This document shows positions 8,436 through 17,979 of a stretch of DNA of 64,000 nucleotides, piece after piece. The stretch is from the NCBI RefSeq assembly GCF_900102625.1, contig NZ_FMZC01000002.1, positions 509,507 to 573,506 on the forward strand, given 5' to 3'. Source of the stretch: Paracidovorax valerianellae (GTDB lineage Bacteria > Pseudomonadota > Gammaproteobacteria > Burkholderiales > Burkholderiaceae_C). Both the position numbers and the translations under genes were made by a program. Position 1 is the stretch's first letter, and every line of letters starts with the position of its first letter. The notes under the pieces are model-generated. The model did not search any database. It saw nothing but the letters and a program-made list of their open reading frames with translations, and was not told the origin of the DNA.

Positions 8436-11309
8436 ATGTCCGAGAACACGAACGCCACCCCCACCCCCTCCACCGGCACGGACTACCGCGCCACGCTCAA
8501 CCTGCCCGACACCGCTTTCCCGATGCGCGGCGATCTGCCCAAGCGCGAGCCGGGCTGGGTGAAGGAGTGGGACGAAAAAGGCATCTACAAGAAACTGCGC
8601 GATGCCCGCTGCGGCGCCCCGAAGTTCATCCTGCACGATGGCCCGCCCTACGCCAACGGGCAGATCCACATGGGTCACGCGGTCAACAAGATCCTGAAGG
8701 ACATGATCACCAAGGCGCGCCAACTCGAAGGCTTCGACGCGCTCTATGTGCCCGGCTGGGACTGCCATGGTCTGCCGATCGAAAACGCCATCGAGAAAAA
8801 GCACGGCCGCAACCTGAGCCGCGACGACATGCAGGCCAAGAGCCGTGCCTACGCCACGGAGCAGATTGCGCAGCAGATGGCTGACTTCCAGCGCCTTGGT
8901 GTGCTGGGCGAATGGGACAACCCCTACAAGACGATGAACTTCGCCAACGAGGCAGGCGAAATCCGCGCGTTCAAGCGCGTGATGGAGCGCGGCTTCGTGT
9001 ACCGGGGCTTGAAGCCGGTTTACTGGTGCTTCGACTGCGGCTCGTCGCTGGCCGAATTCGAGATCGAATACCAGGACAAGAAGAGCACCACGCTGGATGT
9101 GGCCTTCAAGGCACACGAGCCCGCCCGGTTGGCCAATGCCTTCGGCCTGCCGGCACTCGACAAGGATGCCTTCGCGGTCATCTGGACCACCACGGCCTGG
9201 ACCATCCCGGCCAACCAGGCGCTGAACCTGAACCCGGCCCTGACCTACGCGCTGGTGGACACCGAGCGCGGCCTGCTGGTGCTGGCCGAATCGCTGGTCG
9301 AGGATTGCATGGCGCGCTACGGCCTCACCGGCCAGGTGCTGGCCACGGCCCTGGGCGAAAAGCTCGGCGGCCTGGAGTTCGAACATCCGCTGTACGACGT
9401 GAAGAGCGAAGACGGCAGCTACGGCTACCGCCGCCTGTCGCCCGTGTACCTGGCCGACTACGCCACGGCCGACGACGGCACCGGCATCGTGCATTCCTCG
9501 CCCGCCTATGGTCTGGAGGATTTCAACTCCTGCCGCGCGCATGGCCTGGCGCTCGACGACATCCTGAACCCCGTGCAGGGCAACGGCACCTATGCGGCGG
9601 ACTTTCCACTGTTCGGCGGCCAGCACATCTGGAAGGCCGTGCCGGTCGTCATCGAAGCGCTGCGCAATGCCGGCCGCCTGATGGCCACCAAGGACATCAC
9701 CCACAGCTACCCGCACTGCTGGCGCCACAAGACGCCGGTGATCTACCGCGCAGCCGCACAGTGGTTCATCCGCATGGACGAAGGCGAAGGCGTGTTCACC
9801 AAGGACAAGGCGCCCAAGACCCTGCGCCAGACGGCGCTGGAGGCCATCGAGCACACCAGCTTCTACCCCGAGAACGGCAAGGGCCGCCTGCACGACATGA
9901 TTGCCAACCGGCCCGACTGGTGCATCTCGCGCCAGCGCAGCTGGGGCGTGCCCATCCCGTTCTTCCTGCACAAGGATTCGGGAGAGCTGCACCCGCGCAC
10001 CATGGAAATCATGGACCAGGCGGCCGACATCGTGGAAAAGGGCGGCATCGAGGCCTGGAGCCGCGTCACGCCCGAAGAGATCCTGGGTGCCGAGGACGCA
10101 GCCTGCTACACCAAGAGCACCGACATCCTGGAAGTGTGGTTCGACTCCGGCTCCACCTTCTTTCACGTGCTGCGCGGCACGCACCCCGGCGTGCACCACG
10201 ACACTGGCCCCGAGGCCGACCTGTACCTGGAAGGCCATGACCAGCACCGCGGCTGGTTCCACAGTTCGCTGCTGTTGGCCAGCGCTCTGGAAGGCCGCGC
10301 GCCATACAAGGGCCTGCTGACCCACGGCTTCACCGTGGACAGCCAGGGCCGCAAGATGAGCAAGTCGCTGGGCAACGGCATCGATCCGCAAGAGATCAAC
10401 AAGAAGCTCGGCGCCGAGATCATCCGCCTGTGGGTGGCCGCGAGCGATTACTCGGGCGACATTGCGGGCGACGACAAGATCCTGGCGCGCGTGGTGGACG
10501 CGTACCGCCGCATCCGCAACACGCTGCGCTTCCTGCTGGCCAACGTGAGCGATTTCGACCCAAAAGCCGACGCCGTTCCGTTCGACCAGATGCTGGAGAT
10601 CGACCGCTACGCGTTGACGCGCGCCGCCGAATTCCAGGCCGAGGTGCTGGCCCACTACAAGGTGTACGAGTTCCACCCCGTGGTGGCAAAGCTGCAGCTG
10701 TATTGCTCGGAAGACCTGGGCGGCTTCTACCTCGATGTGCTGAAAGACCGCCTGTACACCACGGCGCCCAAGAGCCTCGCCCGCCGCAGCGCCCAGACCG
10801 CGCTCTACCAGATCACGCACGCCATGCTGCGCTGGATGGCGCCCTTCCTGTCGTTCACGGCCGAAGAGGCGTGGAAGGTGTTCGGCGCGTCCGAATCCAT
10901 CTTCCTGGAAACCTACGGCTCCATCGCGGGCGCGGACGAAGGCCTCTTGGCGAAGTGGAGCCGCCTGCGCGCGATCCGCGACGCGGTGAACAAGGAGATC
11001 GAAGCACTGCGTGCCGCTGGCCAGGTGGGCTCGTCGCTGCAAGCCACCGTCACCCTGACGGCCGCTCCCGAGGACCATGCGCTGCTGGCCAGCCTGGGCG
11101 ATGACTTGAAGTTCGTGCTCATCACATCCGCTATCGAATTAGTAGCTGGAGATGCCCTTCAGATAAGCGTCAAGGCCAGTTCCGACACAAAGTGCGAACG
11201 CTGCTGGCACTACCGCAGCGACGTGGGCCAGGACCCGGCCCACCCCACCCTGTGCGGCCGCTGCACCAGCAACCTGTTCGGCGCGGGCGAAGCGCGGGAG
11301 CACGCGTAA
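8436..11309 (+). CDS. ileS: Isoleucyl-tRNA synthetase
   Basis: Charges tRNA-Ile with isoleucine and edits misactivated valine. At 957 residues it has normal length. The class I signatures are [19 protein letters not shown] (HIGH region) and KMSKSLGNG (KMSKS loop). The [13 protein letters not shown] editing-domain motif is present, as is the C-terminal zinc finger CERCWHY...CGRC. The reading frame is open upstream to 8253, but ATG 8436 (MSENTNAT) fits the family and clears ribF. A short stretch near the C-terminus (SAIELVAGD, bases 11128-11154) is encoded by a copy of the 17-nt palindromic repeat. The stop overlaps lspA by one base (TAATG). Confidence 0.97.
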   Translation: MSENTNATPTPSTGTDYRATLNLPDTAFPMRGDLPKREPGWVKEWDEKGIYKKLRDARCGAPKFILHDGPPYANGQIHMGHAVNKILKDMITKARQLEGFDALYVPGWDCHGLPIENAIEKKHGRNLSRDDMQAKSRAYATEQIAQQMADFQRLGVLGEWDNPYKTMNFANEAGEIRAFKRVMERGFVYRGLKPVYWCFDCGSSLAEFEIEYQDKKSTTLDVAFKAHEPARLANAFGLPALDKDAFAVIWTTTAWTIPANQALNLNPALTYALVDTERGLLVLAESLVEDCMARYGLTGQVLATALGEKLGGLEFEHPLYDVKSEDGSYGYRRLSPVYLADYATADDGTGIVHSSPAYGLEDFNSCRAHGLALDDILNPVQGNGTYAADFPLFGGQHIWKAVPVVIEALRNAGRLMATKDITHSYPHCWRHKTPVIYRAAAQWFIRMDEGEGVFTKDKAPKTLRQTALEAIEHTSFYPENGKGRLHDMIANRPDWCISRQRSWGVPIPFFLHKDSGELHPRTMEIMDQAADIVEKGGIEAWSRVTPEEILGAEDAACYTKSTDILEVWFDSGSTFFHVLRGTHPGVHHDTGPEADLYLEGHDQHRGWFHSSLLLASALEGRAPYKGLLTHGFTVDSQGRKMSKSLGNGIDPQEINKKLGAEIIRLWVAASDYSGDIAGDDKILARVVDAYRRIRNTLRFLLANVSDFDPKADAVPFDQMLEIDRYALTRAAEFQAEVLAHYKVYEFHPVVAKLQLYCSEDLGGFYLDVLKDRLYTTAPKSLARRSAQTALYQITHAMLRWMAPFLSFTAEEAWKVFGASESIFLETYGSIAGADEGLLAKWSRLRAIRDAVNKEIEALRAAGQVGSSLQATVTLTAAPEDHALLASLGDDLKFVLITSAIELVAGDALQISVKASSDTKCERCWHYRSDVGQDPAHPTLCGRCTSNLFGAGEAREHA
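11130..11170. repeat. Mini-palindrome repeat, copy 2, inside ileS
   Basis: Core GCTATCGAATTAGTAGC (11130-11146), then TGGAGATG and an ATAAGCG block, matching the extended repeat in the ribF leader when read in reverse. It is in frame within the ileS C-terminal region just before the zinc finger, so an extragenic-type repeat appears to have become coding sequence. Confidence 0.6.
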
Positions 11310-11818
11310 TGGCCCGCAGCAGCTTTTCGTCGTCATCCGCCTCGGGCGGCAAGATGTGGCCGTGGCTCGTCTGGGCGCTGCTGATCCTGATCGCAGACCA
11401 GTTCACCAAGACGCTGATCCTGGGCTACTACCGGCTGGGCGATGCCACCTACATCACCAGCTTCTTCAACATCGTGCGCGCGCACAACACGGGCGCGGCC
11501 TTCTCGTTCCTGGCGGATGCAGGCGGCTGGCAGCGCTGGGTGTTCACCGGGATCGGCGTGGCGGCCACGCTGTTCATCGTGTGGCAACTGCGTGCGCACC
11601 CCGGACAGAAGCTGTTTTGCTTTGCGCTGTCCAGCATTCTGGGCGGGGCGGTGGGCAACGTGGTGGACCGCATGATGCACGGCTACGTGGTCGATTTTCT
11701 CGACTTCCACGCGCGTGGCTGGCACTTTCCAGCCTTCAATCTGGCGGACTCGGCCATCACGGTGGGAGCCGCCTGCCTGATCCTGGATGAGCTGCGGCGG
11801 GTGAAGCGGTCTTCCTGA
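11309..11818 (+). CDS. lspA: Lipoprotein signal peptidase (signal peptidase II)
   Basis: An inner-membrane aspartyl protease that removes signal peptides from diacylglyceryl-modified prolipoproteins; 169 residues with four transmembrane helices. Family motifs are DQFTKTLIL, the NTGAAFSFL box, [11 protein letters not shown] (first catalytic Asp) and [11 protein letters not shown] (second catalytic Asp). The ATG overlaps the ileS stop codon by one base, so translation is coupled. The N-terminus has an extra Ser-rich stretch of about 13 residues. Downstream the operon ends at a perfect palindrome and the effector gene on the other strand. Confidence 0.96.
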   Translation: MARSSFSSSSASGGKMWPWLVWALLILIADQFTKTLILGYYRLGDATYITSFFNIVRAHNTGAAFSFLADAGGWQRWVFTGIGVAATLFIVWQLRAHPGQKLFCFALSSILGGAVGNVVDRMMHGYVVDFLDFHARGWHFPAFNLADSAITVGAACLILDELRRVKRSS

Positions 11819-11822
11819 GTCC

Positions 11823-11842
11823 CGGTCGGGTCGACCCGACCG
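11823..11842. repeat. Perfect 20-bp palindrome downstream of lspA
   Basis: CGGTCGGGTC followed by its exact complement, starting five bases after the lspA stop. There is no T-run on either side, so it is not a standard intrinsic terminator. It may slow polymerase, protect the 3' end, or bind a protein. Confidence 0.5.
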
Positions 11843-11863
11843 CGGAGGCCCTCACCCCAAATG

Positions 11864-13012
11864 TCAGCGGCCTTTTCGAAGTTGGTGCCGCGCGCCGTGC
11901 AGCAGGCCAGGCACTTCTTCTTTCGCAGCCTGAATGCTCAAGCCGGGCGTCATCTCGCGGGCCACACCCACTGCCATGGTGGCATTGAGCAGGCTGCGCC
12001 GGGCCTTTTGCAGGCTCGGTGGTGCCGCCAGTGCATCGCCGGACACCCCTAACTTGGCGGCCTTGGCGGTGTCGAGCACGCGATCGAGCTTGGTCTGGAC
12101 GCGCAACTCGAAAGCCCGACTGACCACTGGCATTCCACGATAGGTCACGTCAGGCGGCCAGCGGAAATCGGGTGCAACCGCTGCGCGTGTTTGCAGGAAC
12201 GCTGCACTCAGCCGATCCCCGGAATGAGCGATCAGCCAATCCGTCTCGGTTTTGGCGACCAAGGCGGAGGTCTGAGAAAAGTTGAAATAAGACTGGGTGT
12301 TGCCGGGCACGTCCGACAACTGACCGTCCGATGCGAATACCGCCGGGCCATCCATCCACGGGTCCATGACCAGTTCGAACGCACTACTGGGATTTGTCTC
12401 CTGGCGCCATTCCGCCCACACATGGCCGATCTGGGAAGAAGTCACCTGGTAAAGCACCTCATCCGGACGAAGGTGCGGCGCATGCAACATCACGCCCAGT
12501 GCTGCATGGTGATCGCAGGTCCCAGCCTGAGAAAACAGCGCCGCAGTGGCTCGCGCCTGGATCGCAGGCCAACCCGCCATCTGTATCAGTTGGTCTGCCA
12601 TGATCTGGCACGCCAAACTTCTGCGTGAACTCTCTCCCTGAGTGCGCTCGATATCGACGGCCACATTGCCCCGTCCCCAAGGCAGCATTGCGCGAACCGC
12701 GTCGACCGTCAGATTGGCCCGCCGCAGCCGCGACAGATCTGCGCCATCCACCACTTGGCCATCGATGGCGCGCGCCATCACGTAGTCGCGCAACCGGGCA
12801 TCATTTTGCCGAGACAGCGCATTTCGCGACAACGCACCATGTTGGCGGGGAGGAAGTCCTCCGGATGACGGTTCGCGCACCGGTATCGCTGTAGAAGCTG
12901 CGCGGGAAGCAGCAGCAGGGGCCTGATGAATCACCACCTGCCCGCCATCAACCACAGCTGCTGCAGGCCGCTGTGCATGCTGAGAGTTGTGGGTGGAAAG
13001 GGGCGCGACCAT
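11864..13012 (-). CDS. HopX/XopE (AvrPphE)-family type III effector, transglutaminase-like
   Basis: A putative effector delivered into plant cells. With the start at ATG 13012 it has 382 residues. The N-terminal ~70 residues are rich in Ser, Ala, Pro and Gln, typical of type III secretion signals. The core carries the Cys-His-Asp triad of the HopX family in the expected order: Cys166 in GTCDHHAALG, His197 in IGHVWAEW, Asp217 in LVMDPWMDGPAV. The frame opens further upstream (ATG 13108), but that start has no ribosome site and lies within the PIP box at 13095-13119. ATG 13012 has GGAG five bases ahead. The gene stands alone between lspA and a LacI-type gene. Family assignment is from motif recognition, not a search. 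Confidence 0.82.
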   Translation of the reverse strand: MVAPLSTHNSQHAQRPAAAVVDGGQVVIHQAPAAASRAASTAIPVREPSSGGLPPRQHGALSRNALSRQNDARLRDYVMARAIDGQVVDGADLSRLRRANLTVDAVRAMLPWGRGNVAVDIERTQGESSRRSLACQIMADQLIQMAGWPAIQARATAALFSQAGTCDHHAALGVMLHAPHLRPDEVLYQVTSSQIGHVWAEWRQETNPSSAFELVMDPWMDGPAVFASDGQLSDVPGNTQSYFNFSQTSALVAKTETDWLIAHSGDRLSAAFLQTRAAVAPDFRWPPDVTYRGMPVVSRAFELRVQTKLDRVLDTAKAAKLGVSGDALAAPPSLQKARRSLLNATMAVGVAREMTPGLSIQAAKEEVPGLLHGARHQLRKGR

Positions 13013-13057
13013 GGCTGCTCCGGTTTGATCGTCAAGAAACAGGTCTTGGCGCCCTAA

Positions 13058-13119
13058 AGGGTGCTCCAACCGGACATTTAGCGACGGTCGATCTGCGAAG
13101 GTTTTCATGCGCGTGCGAA
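13058..13119 (-). promoter_or_regulatory. Perfect PIP box and -10-like element for the HopX-like gene
   Basis: On the minus strand TTCGC (13119-13115), 15 bases, TTCGC (13099-13095): an exact match to the plant-inducible promoter box TTCGC-N15-TTCGC bound by HrpX/HrpB-type AraC activators. CACCCT follows 31 bases later (13063-13058), fitting the -10-like YANNNT element expected at 30-32 bases. The ribosome site and ATG 13012 lie downstream at a sensible distance. Confidence 0.85.
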
Positions 13120-13223
13120 GCGAAGTCCATTGACCTCGCTCAGCTGTCACGACGCCGTCATGCCGCCCCGCTCCAATGCCATGAAATCGATTACACGGCA
13201 TGACTCATCCACGCTCTTTCCCA

Positions 13224-14216
13224 ATGACCATCCAGGACGTCGCCCGCGAAGCCGGGGTCTCGGTCGCCACCGTGTCCCGCGCCTTCAACCTGCCGGACAA
13301 GGTCACCCCTGCCACACGCGACCTCGTGCTCGGCGTGGCGGATCGGCTGGGCTACTCGCCCAACGCCAGCGCCCGCACCCTGCGCACGCAGCGCAGCCGC
13401 GTCATCGGCGTGGTGCTGCCCACGCTGCTCAACCCCGTGTTCGCCGAATGCCTGGAAGGCATCGCGCGCGCCGCAGCGCTGGGGGGCTATGCCATCCTGC
13501 CGTTCACCACGGACTACCTGCTCGCTCAGGAAGAACGTGCGGTGCATCTGCTGCTGGCCGGGAATGTGGACGGGATGATCCTCGTGGTGTCGCAGCCGGA
13601 GGCTTCGGCCGCGCTTGCACGTTTGGCCGCGACGGGGCTGCCCTATGTGCTGGCCTACAACCGGCACCCCGGCCATGCCTGCGTATCGGTGGACAGCGAG
13701 GGCGCCGTGGCCGATCTGGTGGCGCGGCTGGTGGCGCTGGGGCACCAGCGCATCGCCATGGTGAGCGGACTGCTGGCCGCCTCCGACCGCGCCCAGCAGC
13801 GCTGCCGGGGCTATCGGCGCGGCATGGAGACCGCCGGGCTCGCACCGGCACCGGTGGTCGAAGTCCCTTTCGTGGAAACCGCGGTGGACGAGGTGGCCCA
13901 GTTGCTGCGCGGGGCCGACCGCCCCACGGCCCTGGTGTGCTCCAACGACCTGATCGCGATCCGATGCCTGCGCGCAGCCCACAAGGCGGGCCTGGCCGTA
14001 CCCCGGGACCTGAGCGTGGTGGGCTTCGATGGCATCGCGCTGGGGCAGGACCTGACACCTGTGCTCAGCACTGTGGCCCAGCCCAACGCCGATATCGGCC
14101 GCTGCAGCGTGGAACTGCTGATCCAGGCCATGGCAGCCAACACGCCCCTGGCACCAGGGGCCAGCCTGACGCTGCCCCACCACTTCCGTGCCGGTGAATC
14201 CTGCGCAGGCGCCTGA
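13224..14216 (+). CDS. LacI-family transcriptional regulator
   Basis: A one-component repressor or activator. The N-terminal helix-turn-helix reads MTIQDVAREAGVSVATVSRA with the hinge GYSPNASARTLRTQRS. The rest is a periplasmic-binding-protein-like effector domain from VIGVVLPTLLNPVFAE onwards. About 330 residues with the MTIQ start; an upstream ATG at 13200 would add eight residues and neither start has a clear ribosome site. It lies 63 bp upstream of, and co-directional with, the ABC importer and phosphodiesterase genes, which it most likely controls in response to an organophosphate or similar ligand. Confidence 0.9.
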   Translation: MTIQDVAREAGVSVATVSRAFNLPDKVTPATRDLVLGVADRLGYSPNASARTLRTQRSRVIGVVLPTLLNPVFAECLEGIARAAALGGYAILPFTTDYLLAQEERAVHLLLAGNVDGMILVVSQPEASAALARLAATGLPYVLAYNRHPGHACVSVDSEGAVADLVARLVALGHQRIAMVSGLLAASDRAQQRCRGYRRGMETAGLAPAPVVEVPFVETAVDEVAQLLRGADRPTALVCSNDLIAIRCLRAAHKAGLAVPRDLSVVGFDGIALGQDLTPVLSTVAQPNADIGRCSVELLIQAMAANTPLAPGASLTLPHHFRAGESCAGA

Positions 14217-14279
14217 CCGGCACCAAACCACCCATTGCCCACCTCCCCTTTCAGTTCAGCCTGTTTTTTGGAGCCTTCG

Positions 14280-15293
14280 ATGAAACACACTTTGCAAACC
14301 CTGATCCGCACCACGGTGCTGGCCTTCGGACTCGCCTCGGGCGCTGCGGCCATGGCGCAGACCGCCATCTGCTACAACTGCCCGCCCGAATGGGCCGACT
14401 GGGGCAGCCAGCTCAAGGCCATCAAGGCCCGCACGGGTGTCACGGTGCCACCGGACAATAAAAACTCCGGCCAGGCCCTGGCGCAGATGGTGGCCGAGCG
14501 CGCGAGCCCGGTCGCCGACGTGGCCTACCTGGGCGTCACGTTCGCCATCCAGGCGCAGAAAGACGGCGTGGTGGGCACCTATCAGCCGGCGGGATGGAAA
14601 GACATTCCAGAAGGCCTCAAGGATCCGGCCGGCCACTGGTTCACCATCCACTCGGGCACGCTCGGCTTCATGGTGAATGTCGATGCGCTCAAGGGCAAAC
14701 CGGTGCCGCAGTCGTGGGCCGATTTGCTCAAGCCCGACTACAAAGGCTTGATCGGCTACCTCGATCCCGCATCGGCCTTCGTGGGCTACGTGGGCGCGGT
14801 GGCCGCCAACCAGGCGCGCGGCGGCACGCTGGACAACTTCGCCCCCGGCATCGACTACTTCAAGGCGCTGCAGAAGAACGAGCCCATCGTGCCCAAGCAG
14901 ACGGCCTATGCCCGCGTGCTGTCGGGCGAGATCGCGATCCTGCTGGATTACGACTTCAACGCCTATCGCGCCAAATACAAGGACCAGGCCAATGTGCAGT
15001 TCGTCATCCCCGCAGACGGCACGGTGGTGGTGCCTTACGTGATGAGCCTGGTGGCCAACGCTCCACACGCAGCCGATGCCAGGAAGGTGCTGGATTTCGT
15101 GCTGTCCGACGAAGGCCAGTCCCTCTGGGCCAATGCGTATCTGCGGCCCGTGCGCGCCAGCGCCATGCCCAAGGATGTCCAGGCCCGCTTCCTGCCGGCG
15201 AGCGACTATGCACGCGCCAAGACGGTCGACTACGGCCGCATGGCCGCTGCGCAGAAGGCGTTCTCCGACCGCTATCTGAAGGAAGTGCAGTAA
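14280..15293 (+). CDS. ABC transporter periplasmic substrate-binding protein
   Basis: A type II extracellular solute-binding protein of 337 residues with a signal peptide ending AAAMAQ-TA. It resembles the iron(III)/spermidine/2-aminoethylphosphonate binding-protein group (for example VADVAYLGVTFA, WADLLKPDYKGLIGYLDP and VPYVMSLVANAPHAADARKVLDFVLS). Just after cleavage it carries CYNCPPEW with two close cysteines, which could form a disulfide. The ligand is not determined by sequence. Because the operon ends with a GpdQ-like phosphodiesterase, a glycerophosphodiester or other phosphodiester is the best guess. First structural gene of the operon. Confidence 0.88.
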   Translation: MKHTLQTLIRTTVLAFGLASGAAAMAQTAICYNCPPEWADWGSQLKAIKARTGVTVPPDNKNSGQALAQMVAERASPVADVAYLGVTFAIQAQKDGVVGTYQPAGWKDIPEGLKDPAGHWFTIHSGTLGFMVNVDALKGKPVPQSWADLLKPDYKGLIGYLDPASAFVGYVGAVAANQARGGTLDNFAPGIDYFKALQKNEPIVPKQTAYARVLSGEIAILLDYDFNAYRAKYKDQANVQFVIPADGTVVVPYVMSLVANAPHAADARKVLDFVLSDEGQSLWANAYLRPVRASAMPKDVQARFLPASDYARAKTVDYGRMAAAQKAFSDRYLKEVQ

Positions 15294-15297
15294 CGCC

Positions 15298-16116
15298 ATG
15301 GGCCACGGTGGTTCTGCTCCCTCGCGCCCGGTACTGCTGGCGTGCGCCGCACCGGCCGTGGCGTTCTTCGCGGCGTTCTGGCTGCTGCCCGTCGCCCTGC
15401 TGCTGGCCCTGCCGGCGGCCAAGGGCTGGGCCACCTACTTCGCGGTGCTGACCCATGCGCGCTATCTGCAAAGCATGCTGCAAACGCTGGGACTGTCGCT
15501 CGCCGTCACGCTGGCCACCCTGGTGCTGGGCGCGCTGGTGGGCATCACGCTCGCGCGGCAGCGGTTTCGCGGCCGTGCCTTGCTGCTGTCGCTGCTCACG
15601 CTGCCACTGTCGTTCCCCGGCGTGATCGTGGGTTTCTTCATGATCCTCCTGGGCGGGCGGCAGGGGCTGGTGGCCGACCTGTCGGAATCTCTGGGTGCGG
15701 GCCGCACCACGTTCGCCTATGGGCTCACCGGCCTGTTCCTGGCCTATCTGTATTTTTCGCTGCCGCGGGCCATTGCCACCTACACGGCGGCGGCCGGCAG
15801 CATGGATGCACAACTCGAAGAGGCCGCGCGCTCGCTCGGCGCCTCGCGCTGGCGCGTCGCGCGGGACGTGTGGGTGCCCGAACTGGCTGCCACCACGCTG
15901 GCCTGCGGAGCCATCGTTTTCGCCACGGCCATGGGCGCCTTCGGCACGGCGTTCACGCTCTCGGCCAAGTTCGAAGTGCTGCCCATCACCATCTACAACG
16001 AGTTCACCAACTACGCCAACTTCGCGTTGGCGGCCAGTTTGTCGATCACGCTCGGGCTGATCACCTGGCTCGTGTTGTGGGTGTCGCGCCGCGTGTCCGG
16101 CACTACCGCTTTTTGA
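15298..16116 (+). CDS. ABC transporter permease 1
   Basis: An inner-membrane channel subunit of 272 residues with six predicted helices. The EAA-type cytoplasmic loop that contacts the ATPase is visible as EEAARSLGASRWRVARDVWVP (split after SLG here for length), near residues 175-195. It begins four bases after the binding-protein gene and belongs to the spermidine/iron/phosphonate-type importer group. It forms a heterodimer with the next permease. Confidence 0.9.
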   Translation: MGHGGSAPSRPVLLACAAPAVAFFAAFWLLPVALLLALPAAKGWATYFAVLTHARYLQSMLQTLGLSLAVTLATLVLGALVGITLARQRFRGRALLLSLLTLPLSFPGVIVGFFMILLGGRQGLVADLSESLGAGRTTFAYGLTGLFLAYLYFSLPRAIATYTAAAGSMDAQLEEAARSLGASRWRVARDVWVPELAATTLACGAIVFATAMGAFGTAFTLSAKFEVLPITIYNEFTNYANFALAASLSITLGLITWLVLWVSRRVSGTTAF

Positions 16117-16127
16117 AGACCGCAATC

Positions 16128-16925
16128 ATGCGAAACGCAAGGCAGGCGCCGGTACTGCTGGTGGCGCTGACCGCACTGGTCGCACTGTTCATGCTCGCAC
16201 CCATCGCCCTGTCGGTGATGGCCGGGCTGGTCAACAACTACAGTGCGGGCCTGAAAAGCGGGCTCACGCTGCGCTGGCTCGGCGAGGTGTGGGAAAACTA
16301 TGGCGGCACCGTGGGCTGGTCGCTGGTGCTGGCGCTGCTGTGTGTGCTGGGCAACCTGGTGCTGGGCGTACCCTGCGCCTATGCACTGGCGCGCAGCCGC
16401 TCGCGCTGGGCGCGGCTGTTCGAAGAACTGCTCACGCTGCCCGTCGCCGTGCCCGGGCTGGCCAGCGCGCTGGCGCTCATCCTCGCCTACGGCACGCTGC
16501 AAGGCTTTCGGCAGAGCTTCGCGTTCATCCTGGTCGGCCACATGGTGTTCACGCTGCCGTTCATGGTTCGCACCGTCGGTTCGGCCTTTCAGAAAAACGA
16601 ACTGCGATCGCTCGAAGAGGCCGCGCGCTCGCTGGGCGCCAGCTTTTCGCAGCGCTTTCTGGGCGTGCTGGTCCCGGCCGTTCTGCCGGCCATCGTGGCG
16701 GGCAGCCTGATGGTGTTCACCCTGTCGGTGGGCGAGTTCAACCTCACCTGGATGCTGCACACGCCGCTCACGCGCACGCTGCCCGTGGGGCTGGCCGACA
16801 GCTATGCGTCGATGCGCATCGAGATCGGCTCGGCCTACACGCTGGTCTTTCTGATCGTCATCCTGCCCGTGCTGTGGGGCCTGCAGGCCATCGGCACTTT
16901 CATCGAGAAACACCATGGAACTTGA
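16128..16925 (+). CDS. ABC transporter permease 2
   Basis: The second channel subunit, 265 residues, about six helices, starting at ATG 16128 (MRNARQAPVL). The conserved loop SLEEAARSLGASFSQRFLG lies near residues 160-178. LPVAVPGLASALALILAYG is a typical transmembrane segment of this permease class. Its 3' end overlaps the ATPase gene by 11 bases, suggesting coupled translation. Confidence 0.9.
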   Translation: MRNARQAPVLLVALTALVALFMLAPIALSVMAGLVNNYSAGLKSGLTLRWLGEVWENYGGTVGWSLVLALLCVLGNLVLGVPCAYALARSRSRWARLFEELLTLPVAVPGLASALALILAYGTLQGFRQSFAFILVGHMVFTLPFMVRTVGSAFQKNELRSLEEAARSLGASFSQRFLGVLVPAVLPAIVAGSLMVFTLSVGEFNLTWMLHTPLTRTLPVGLADSYASMRIEIGSAYTLVFLIVILPVLWGLQAIGTFIEKHHGT

Positions 16926-17979
16926 ACGCACGCGCGTGGACGTCGTCCAGTGCGCAAAAACCTATGCCGACGGCACGCGCGGCCTGCAGCCCACCGACCT
17001 GACGGTGGAACCCGGCGAGGTCATGGCCCTGCTGGGGCCATCGGGGTGCGGCAAGACCACGCTGCTGCGCTTGATCGCCGGGCTGGAGACGCCCGACGCA
17101 GGCAGCCGCATCGCCTTCGGCGGCACCGACGTGACGCAGCGGCCCATCGAACAGCGCGGCATCGGCATGGTGTTTCAGCACTACGCGCTGTTTCCGCAGA
17201 TGACGGTGGAGGCCAACATCGGCTATGGCCTGAAGGTCCGCGGCACGGACGAGGCCGAGCGCCGGCGAACCGTGGGCGAGCTGATCGACCTGGTACGCCT
17301 CAACGGCCTGGAGAAAAAACGCCCCGCCGAACTGTCCGGCGGCCAGCGCCAGCGCGTGGCCCTGGCCCGCGCAGTGGCCGTTCGCCCGCGCGTGCTGCTG
17401 CTCGACGAGCCGCTCACCGCGCTGGACGCCAAGCTCAAGGAATCGCTGCGCGACGAGCTGTCAGACCTGTTGCGACGCCTGCACATCACCGCGATCCATG
17501 TCACCCACGACCAGCAGGAGGCCCTCGCCATCGCGGACCGGCTGGCCGTGATGCATGCCGGGCGCATCGTGCAGGTCGGCAATGGCGAGGCGCTGTACCG
17601 GACCCCGTCCCACCCGTTCGTGGCCACGTTCCTCGGCCGCGTGAACCATGTGGTGCCCGACAGAGCCCTGAACGAAGCGGTGCATGCCACGCACATCACC
17701 GCACTGCAGGCCAGCGATGGGGCGGCGGCGTCGGCGCAGGCCTGGCTCGTGCGGCCCGAAGACATTGAGGTGGGCCCTGCGCTGCACGGCTGGGGCGCTG
17801 CCGATGTGGTGCGCCGCAGCTTCCTGGGCGACCGCGTGCAACTCACCCTGACCGTGCCGGGGCACTCGCCCCTGCTGGCCGATGTGCACCGCGACCACCC
17901 AGCGCGCGAAGGCGAGCGGGTGGGCTTTCGCATTGCTACCCATCGGCTCCTGTCCGCCACTGAAAGCCTTCACCCATGA
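16915..17979 (+). CDS. ABC transporter ATP-binding protein
   Basis: The motor subunit of the importer, 354 residues. It has Walker A GPSGCGKTT (about residues 42-50), a Q-loop in FQHYALFPQM, the signature LSGGQRQRVALARA, Walker B VLLLDEPL and the switch His in HVTHDQQEA. A C-terminal TOBE-like regulatory domain follows (WLVRPEDIEVGP, GDRVQLTLTVPGH). This PotA/FbpC-like layout fits the binding protein and permeases upstream. The last four bases overlap the phosphodiesterase start. Confidence 0.94.
   Translation: MELERTRVDVVQCAKTYADGTRGLQPTDLTVEPGEVMALLGPSGCGKTTLLRLIAGLETPDAGSRIAFGGTDVTQRPIEQRGIGMVFQHYALFPQMTVEANIGYGLKVRGTDEAERRRTVGELIDLVRLNGLEKKRPAELSGGQRQRVALARAVAVRPRVLLLDEPLTALDAKLKESLRDELSDLLRRLHITAIHVTHDQQEALAIADRLAVMHAGRIVQVGNGEALYRTPSHPFVATFLGRVNHVVPDRALNEAVHATHITALQASDGAAASAQAWLVRPEDIEVGPALHGWGAADVVRRSFLGDRVQLTLTVPGHSPLLADVHRDHPAREGERVGFRIATHRLLSATESLHP

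Noticed and set aside
13013..13201. Longer N-terminus for the HopX-like protein from ATG 13201 or 13108
   Set aside because: No ribosome site at either ATG, overlap with the LacI-type gene or the PIP box, and a good GGAG-spaced ATG at 13012.
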